Assembly: GCF_002836735.1 (NCBI RefSeq)
Contig: NZ_PJAS01000077.1
Span: 32,503-96,502, forward strand
Direction of reading: 5' to 3'
Length of the DNA stretch: 64,000 bases
From: Psychrobacter sp. 4Bb
GTDB lineage: Bacteria; Pseudomonadota; Gammaproteobacteria; Pseudomonadales; Moraxellaceae
The position numbers and the translations under genes are program-made. The notes beneath the pieces were generated by a model. It had not been told where the DNA came from. It saw only the letters and a list, made by a program, of their open reading frames with translations, and searched no databases. Positions 59,411-64,000 of the stretch are shown piece after piece. Position 1 is the stretch's first letter, and each line of letters opens with the position of its first letter.

Positions 59411-59446
59411 AAAAAAGCGCTAACCTAAATTAGGTAGCGCTTTTTC
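59411..59446 (+). terminator. Bidirectional terminator before dapE
   Basis: Long stem with A-tract and T-tract around AGCGCTA/TAGCGCT and CCTAA/TTAGG (59411-59426 with 59430-59446); one mismatch. Serves the GyrI-like gene (+) and dapE (-). Confidence 0.85.
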
Positions 59447-59491
59447 TTTGGATAGATATAATCAATTAGATAGGTGCAACTAACATTACAA

Positions 59492-61527
<2,036 letters not shown>

Positions 61528-61668
61528 TTCATCTCATTATTATCAATCAGCTGTCAATATACCGTCATTCAATACGTTTTTATTGAAAGCACTTACTAAA
61601 ACCACATTATCTTTTACTCTGCCTATGCTACCATAGATGCAATTTTTCTTATTTAAACTTTTGAGATT

Positions 61669-62556
61669 ATGAACTATAAACACGCCTACCACGCTGGTAA
61701 CTTTGCTGATGTGGTTAAACACATTTTATTGGTACAACTGCTTAATCAACTGGGGCAGAAAAACAAACCTTTTTATGTGCTTGACGCTTATGGCGGTCGT
61801 GGACTGTATTCACTAAGCAGTGAAGAAGCGCGCAAAACAGGTGAGGCCAAAGGCGGTATTCAAGCTTTTCTAAAAGCAGATACCGAAAAGGCGCCAGCTG
61901 CTGTCAAAGATTATATGGAAGGCATTAAGCAAGCCAAATTCACTTACGACAATAAAGTCTACCCTGGTTCGCCATGGTGGGTAGCCCATCACGTCGAAAA
62001 AACCGCAGCTAAAAAGCCTGATGCTGGCGTGCGTGCTGAGGCTTTTGAAGCCAAAGCGACTGAATACGATGCGTTGAACTATCAGCTACATAAGTTGCCA
62101 ATTGGTATTCAGCATCGTGATGCTTTTGAAGGTATCACCGCTGTTATTCCACCAAAAGAAAAGCGCGGTTTGATTTTCCTTGATCCCCCTTATGAGCAAG
62201 AGCATAAAGACTTTACGCGCCTGATCGATTTATTAGTCGCGGCTTATAACAAGTGGCCACAAGGAACTTATGCGCTTTGGTTCCCAATCAAAAATATCGA
62301 AGCCGTAGAGCTCTTCTACAAAAAGCTTAAACGTACTGAAATGAGACGTCAGCTGGTTTGTGAGCTAAACATTTATCCTAATGATGTTGCAGTTGGTCTG
62401 AACGGTACAGGTCTACTGGTTATCAATCCGCCATGGCAGTTTGATAACCATGCACGTGAGATATTACGTTTCTTACAGCCAGTACTAAAAGTAGAAGACG
62501 CGCCAAACTTGACGCCTGATAGTGCGACCAATGTGCGCTGGCTCGTCGGCGAATAG
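61669..62556 (+). CDS. rlmJ: 23S rRNA (adenine(2030)-N6)-methyltransferase
   Basis: 295 residues of the RlmJ (YhiR) family, which methylates A2030 in 23S rRNA. Diagnostic N-terminus MNYKHAYHAGNFADVVKHILL, SAM-binding YVLDAYGGRGLYSL near residue 38, and the N6-adenine methylase motif DPPYE near 170. C-terminal NPPWQFD is also typical. ATG directly after a short AT-rich leader; 26 bp to pssA. Confidence 0.94.
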   Translation: MNYKHAYHAGNFADVVKHILLVQLLNQLGQKNKPFYVLDAYGGRGLYSLSSEEARKTGEAKGGIQAFLKADTEKAPAAVKDYMEGIKQAKFTYDNKVYPGSPWWVAHHVEKTAAKKPDAGVRAEAFEAKATEYDALNYQLHKLPIGIQHRDAFEGITAVIPPKEKRGLIFLDPPYEQEHKDFTRLIDLLVAAYNKWPQGTYALWFPIKNIEAVELFYKKLKRTEMRRQLVCELNIYPNDVAVGLNGTGLLVINPPWQFDNHAREILRFLQPVLKVEDAPNLTPDSATNVRWLVGE

Positions 62557-62582
62557 CAATAACGGCCAATAAGGATATTAAG

Positions 62583-63497
62583 ATGACGACTCAGCCACCT
62601 ATCGGCCAGCCGAATAATGCACCTTTGAACAATTCATCGCTAAACGACGGCTCGCTGCAAGATAATGCAGCGACTCAGCCACCATTTATTGATGAGCACG
62701 AATTTAATATTCGCCTAGCGAATAACGACAGCTATGATGGTTTGACATTTGAGGTGATTGAAGCTGAAGTAGCCGAAGGTAAGCGAGTAGTTAGTCGCGG
62801 TGTTTATTTGGCACCCAATCTGATCACTACCTTGTCGCTACTGTCAGGCTTTTACTCGATTTTGGCGAGTACCCAAGGCGAGTTCTATAAGGCAGCTTTG
62901 GCTATCTTTTTATCCGCTATTCTTGATGGCGCAGATGGACGTGTCGCACGTATGCTCAATGCGCAAAGTCCATTTGGTGAGCAATACGACTCTTTAGCAG
63001 ATATGCTAGCGTTTGGTGTTGCCCCTGCTATTTTGATTTATAGCTTCGCTTTAGAGCCATTGGGTCGTATCGGCATTGGCTGTGCGTTTGTCTTTACCGC
63101 TTGTGCTGCTTTTCGCCTTGCACGCTTTAATGTTCAAGTCGGCATCGTCGATAAAAAGTACTTTGTTGGCTTGGCAAGTCCGCTGGCTGCTATATTGGTA
63201 ACGTCCGCTGTGATGGTCGCAGTCGATCATAACGAGTGGATTGGTCAATACGATACAGCTGTCATGCTATTGTTTGCAGCTTGGGTAGTGATTTGTGGTC
63301 TACTGATGGTCAGCAATGTCAAATACTATAGCTTTAAAGAGTTTGATAAAAAGAAAGTACCTTTTGTAGTGCTTATCATTGGGGTGCTAGTCATGAGCAT
63401 CGTGCTCTATGATATTCCTGTTGGTATCTTAGCGATCGGCATTATCTACGCGTTATCAGGTATCGTGACTACGATTAAAACGAAAGTGAAAGGTTAA
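62583..63497 (+). CDS. pssA: CDP-diacylglycerol-serine O-phosphatidyltransferase
   Basis: 304-residue membrane enzyme that makes phosphatidylserine, the precursor of phosphatidylethanolamine. The CDP-alcohol phosphotransferase motif is complete: DGADGRVAR (near residue 116) and G-x3-D-x3-D in FGEQYDSLADML (near 130). About eight hydrophobic segments follow the first, LITTLSLLSGFYSILA. The N-terminal 75 residues are polar and low-complexity (Asn, Gln, Pro, Ser). It is the PssA type II (Bacillus-like) enzyme. Confidence 0.93.
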   Translation: MTTQPPIGQPNNAPLNNSSLNDGSLQDNAATQPPFIDEHEFNIRLANNDSYDGLTFEVIEAEVAEGKRVVSRGVYLAPNLITTLSLLSGFYSILASTQGEFYKAALAIFLSAILDGADGRVARMLNAQSPFGEQYDSLADMLAFGVAPAILIYSFALEPLGRIGIGCAFVFTACAAFRLARFNVQVGIVDKKYFVGLASPLAAILVTSAVMVAVDHNEWIGQYDTAVMLLFAAWVVICGLLMVSNVKYYSFKEFDKKKVPFVVLIIGVLVMSIVLYDIPVGILAIGIIYALSGIVTTIKTKVKG

Positions 63498-63517
63498 ACG
63501 CTGTATTTGGATTCTAC

Positions 63518-63551
63518 AAAAAGGAACTTACCGTCAGGTGAGTTCCTTTTT
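63518..63551 (+). terminator. Intrinsic terminator of pssA
   Basis: 15-bp stem with one G-U pair (63518-63532 with 63537-63551), GTCA loop and T7. Confidence 0.92.
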
Positions 63552-63709
63552 TTACGCGCTATATATACTGCTGAAATACGTTAATCACTATAAAAAAGCT
63601 AAATCTGTAGATATAAAAGACAGTATTTAAAGTTTGATAGCGATAACAATAGGTTAGGTAAATAGAGTATCGCTGATATAAAATAACCGAGATTATTTCT
63701 AGAGTTTCC

Positions 63710-63737
63710 TTGTTTTCTATCTAAAACTCCGTATAAT
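63710..63737 (+). promoter_or_regulatory. Tandem promoter 1, probable rRNA operon
   Basis: TTGTTT (63710-63715), 16-bp spacer, TATAAT (63732-63737), followed by a GC-containing discriminator GCCACCC. First of three promoters with identical spacer length at the end of the window. Confidence 0.65.
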
Positions 63738-63811
63738 GCCACCCAGTCGAAAGGGAAGTGGTTTACTAATTTGGACGATGTAGATTGTTTAAATTAAATA
63801 GAAAATACTTC

Positions 63812-63839
63812 TTGACTAAATAAATATAGCGTCTATAAT
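63812..63839 (+). promoter_or_regulatory. Tandem promoter 2, probable rRNA operon
   Basis: TTGACT (63812-63817), 16-bp spacer, TATAAT (63834-63839), discriminator ACGCACC. Close to consensus; 16-bp spacing and a GC-rich discriminator are hallmarks of stringently controlled rrn promoters. Confidence 0.8.
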
Positions 63840-63931
63840 ACGCACCTCATCAAGACGAGCTGGAAGTAGCTAGTGTGTAGATTGCACATTAATAACCCAG
63901 TTAACTTGTTGAAACAAATTAAAAAAAGAAG

Positions 63932-63959
63932 TTGACAGACTATTAAAACATGATATGAT
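63932..63959 (+). promoter_or_regulatory. Tandem promoter 3, probable rRNA operon
   Basis: TTGACA (63932-63937), 16-bp spacer, TATGAT (63954-63959), preceded by an A-rich stretch (63919-63931) that could serve as an UP element. The transcript would run out of the window. I see no 16S sequence before base 64000, so the rRNA operon is a prediction. Confidence 0.78.
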
Positions 63960-64000
63960 GGTCAGCTCGCTAAATAGGATAAGCCACATTGGCTGACTTG

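Overview
This 64 kb window is chromosomal DNA of a gammaproteobacterium, very probably a Psychrobacter (Moraxellaceae). The basis is the moderate GC content, the overall character of the proteins and gene combinations such as rpmF-fabD-fabG-acpP, a split pntAA/pntAB/pntB, pyrB with an inactive dihydroorotase homologue, and wrbA next to a DUF2069 gene. No database search was run, so the genus is an inference.

Layout. Bases 1-12.2 kb hold the downstream part of the S10 operon (from rplB), the spc operon through secY-rpmJ, and the alpha operon (rpsM-rpsK-rpsD-rpoA-rplQ), all on the + strand and closed by a strong terminator. Several intergenic spacers here are longer than the usual few bases. 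They carry a candidate promoter before rplN, a terminator-like hairpin between rpsH and rplF, a promoter before rpsM, and palindromes around rpsD. Bases 12.2-18.6 kb hold yciO and epmC (minus strand), yceD, rpmF, a compact fatty-acid cluster (fabD-fabG-acpP, without plsX, fabH or fabF) and kbp. Bases 18.7-28.9 kb hold queG, the fused NAD(P)HX repair gene, a DUF4124 gene, an 880-bp non-coding stretch, ilvB-ilvN-ilvC, a membrane protein, a cold-shock gene and a DUF421 gene. Bases 29.1-36.8 kb hold a decayed AzlD-like fragment, etfB-etfA, a SpoU methyltransferase, a MITE-like element, fbp, pyrB-pyrC' and a DUF2127 gene. Bases 36.8-43.9 kb are mostly membrane proteins (Na+/H+ antiporter, DUF2254, YihY), then wrbA, DUF2069 and DUF3108 genes. 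Bases 44.1-46.5 kb hold groES-groEL behind a clear heat-shock promoter.

Bases 46.6-54.1 kb are the most accessory part. They contain an AT-rich HNH endonuclease with an unassigned N-terminal domain, a divergent Lrp regulator facing an exporter/aminotransferase/GST cluster, and a two-domain formyltransferase-like/GINT1-like protein. That last gene lies between two copies of the 3' end of yaaA, one intact and one decayed. Bases 54.6-63.5 kb return to core genes: the transhydrogenase pntAA-pntAB-pntB, a thioesterase, iscX, a GyrI-like protein, dapE, a 2OG-Fe(II) oxygenase, rlmJ and pssA. The window ends in three tandem strong promoters with 16-bp spacers, which look like the upstream region of an rRNA operon lying just outside.

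Most of the window is housekeeping. I see no CRISPR array, tRNA, rRNA, prophage or complete insertion sequence. The best candidates for something new are the HNH protein at 46.6 kb, the cargo-like gene between yaaA repeats at 51.2-53.4 kb, and the 180-bp MITE at 32.3 kb.
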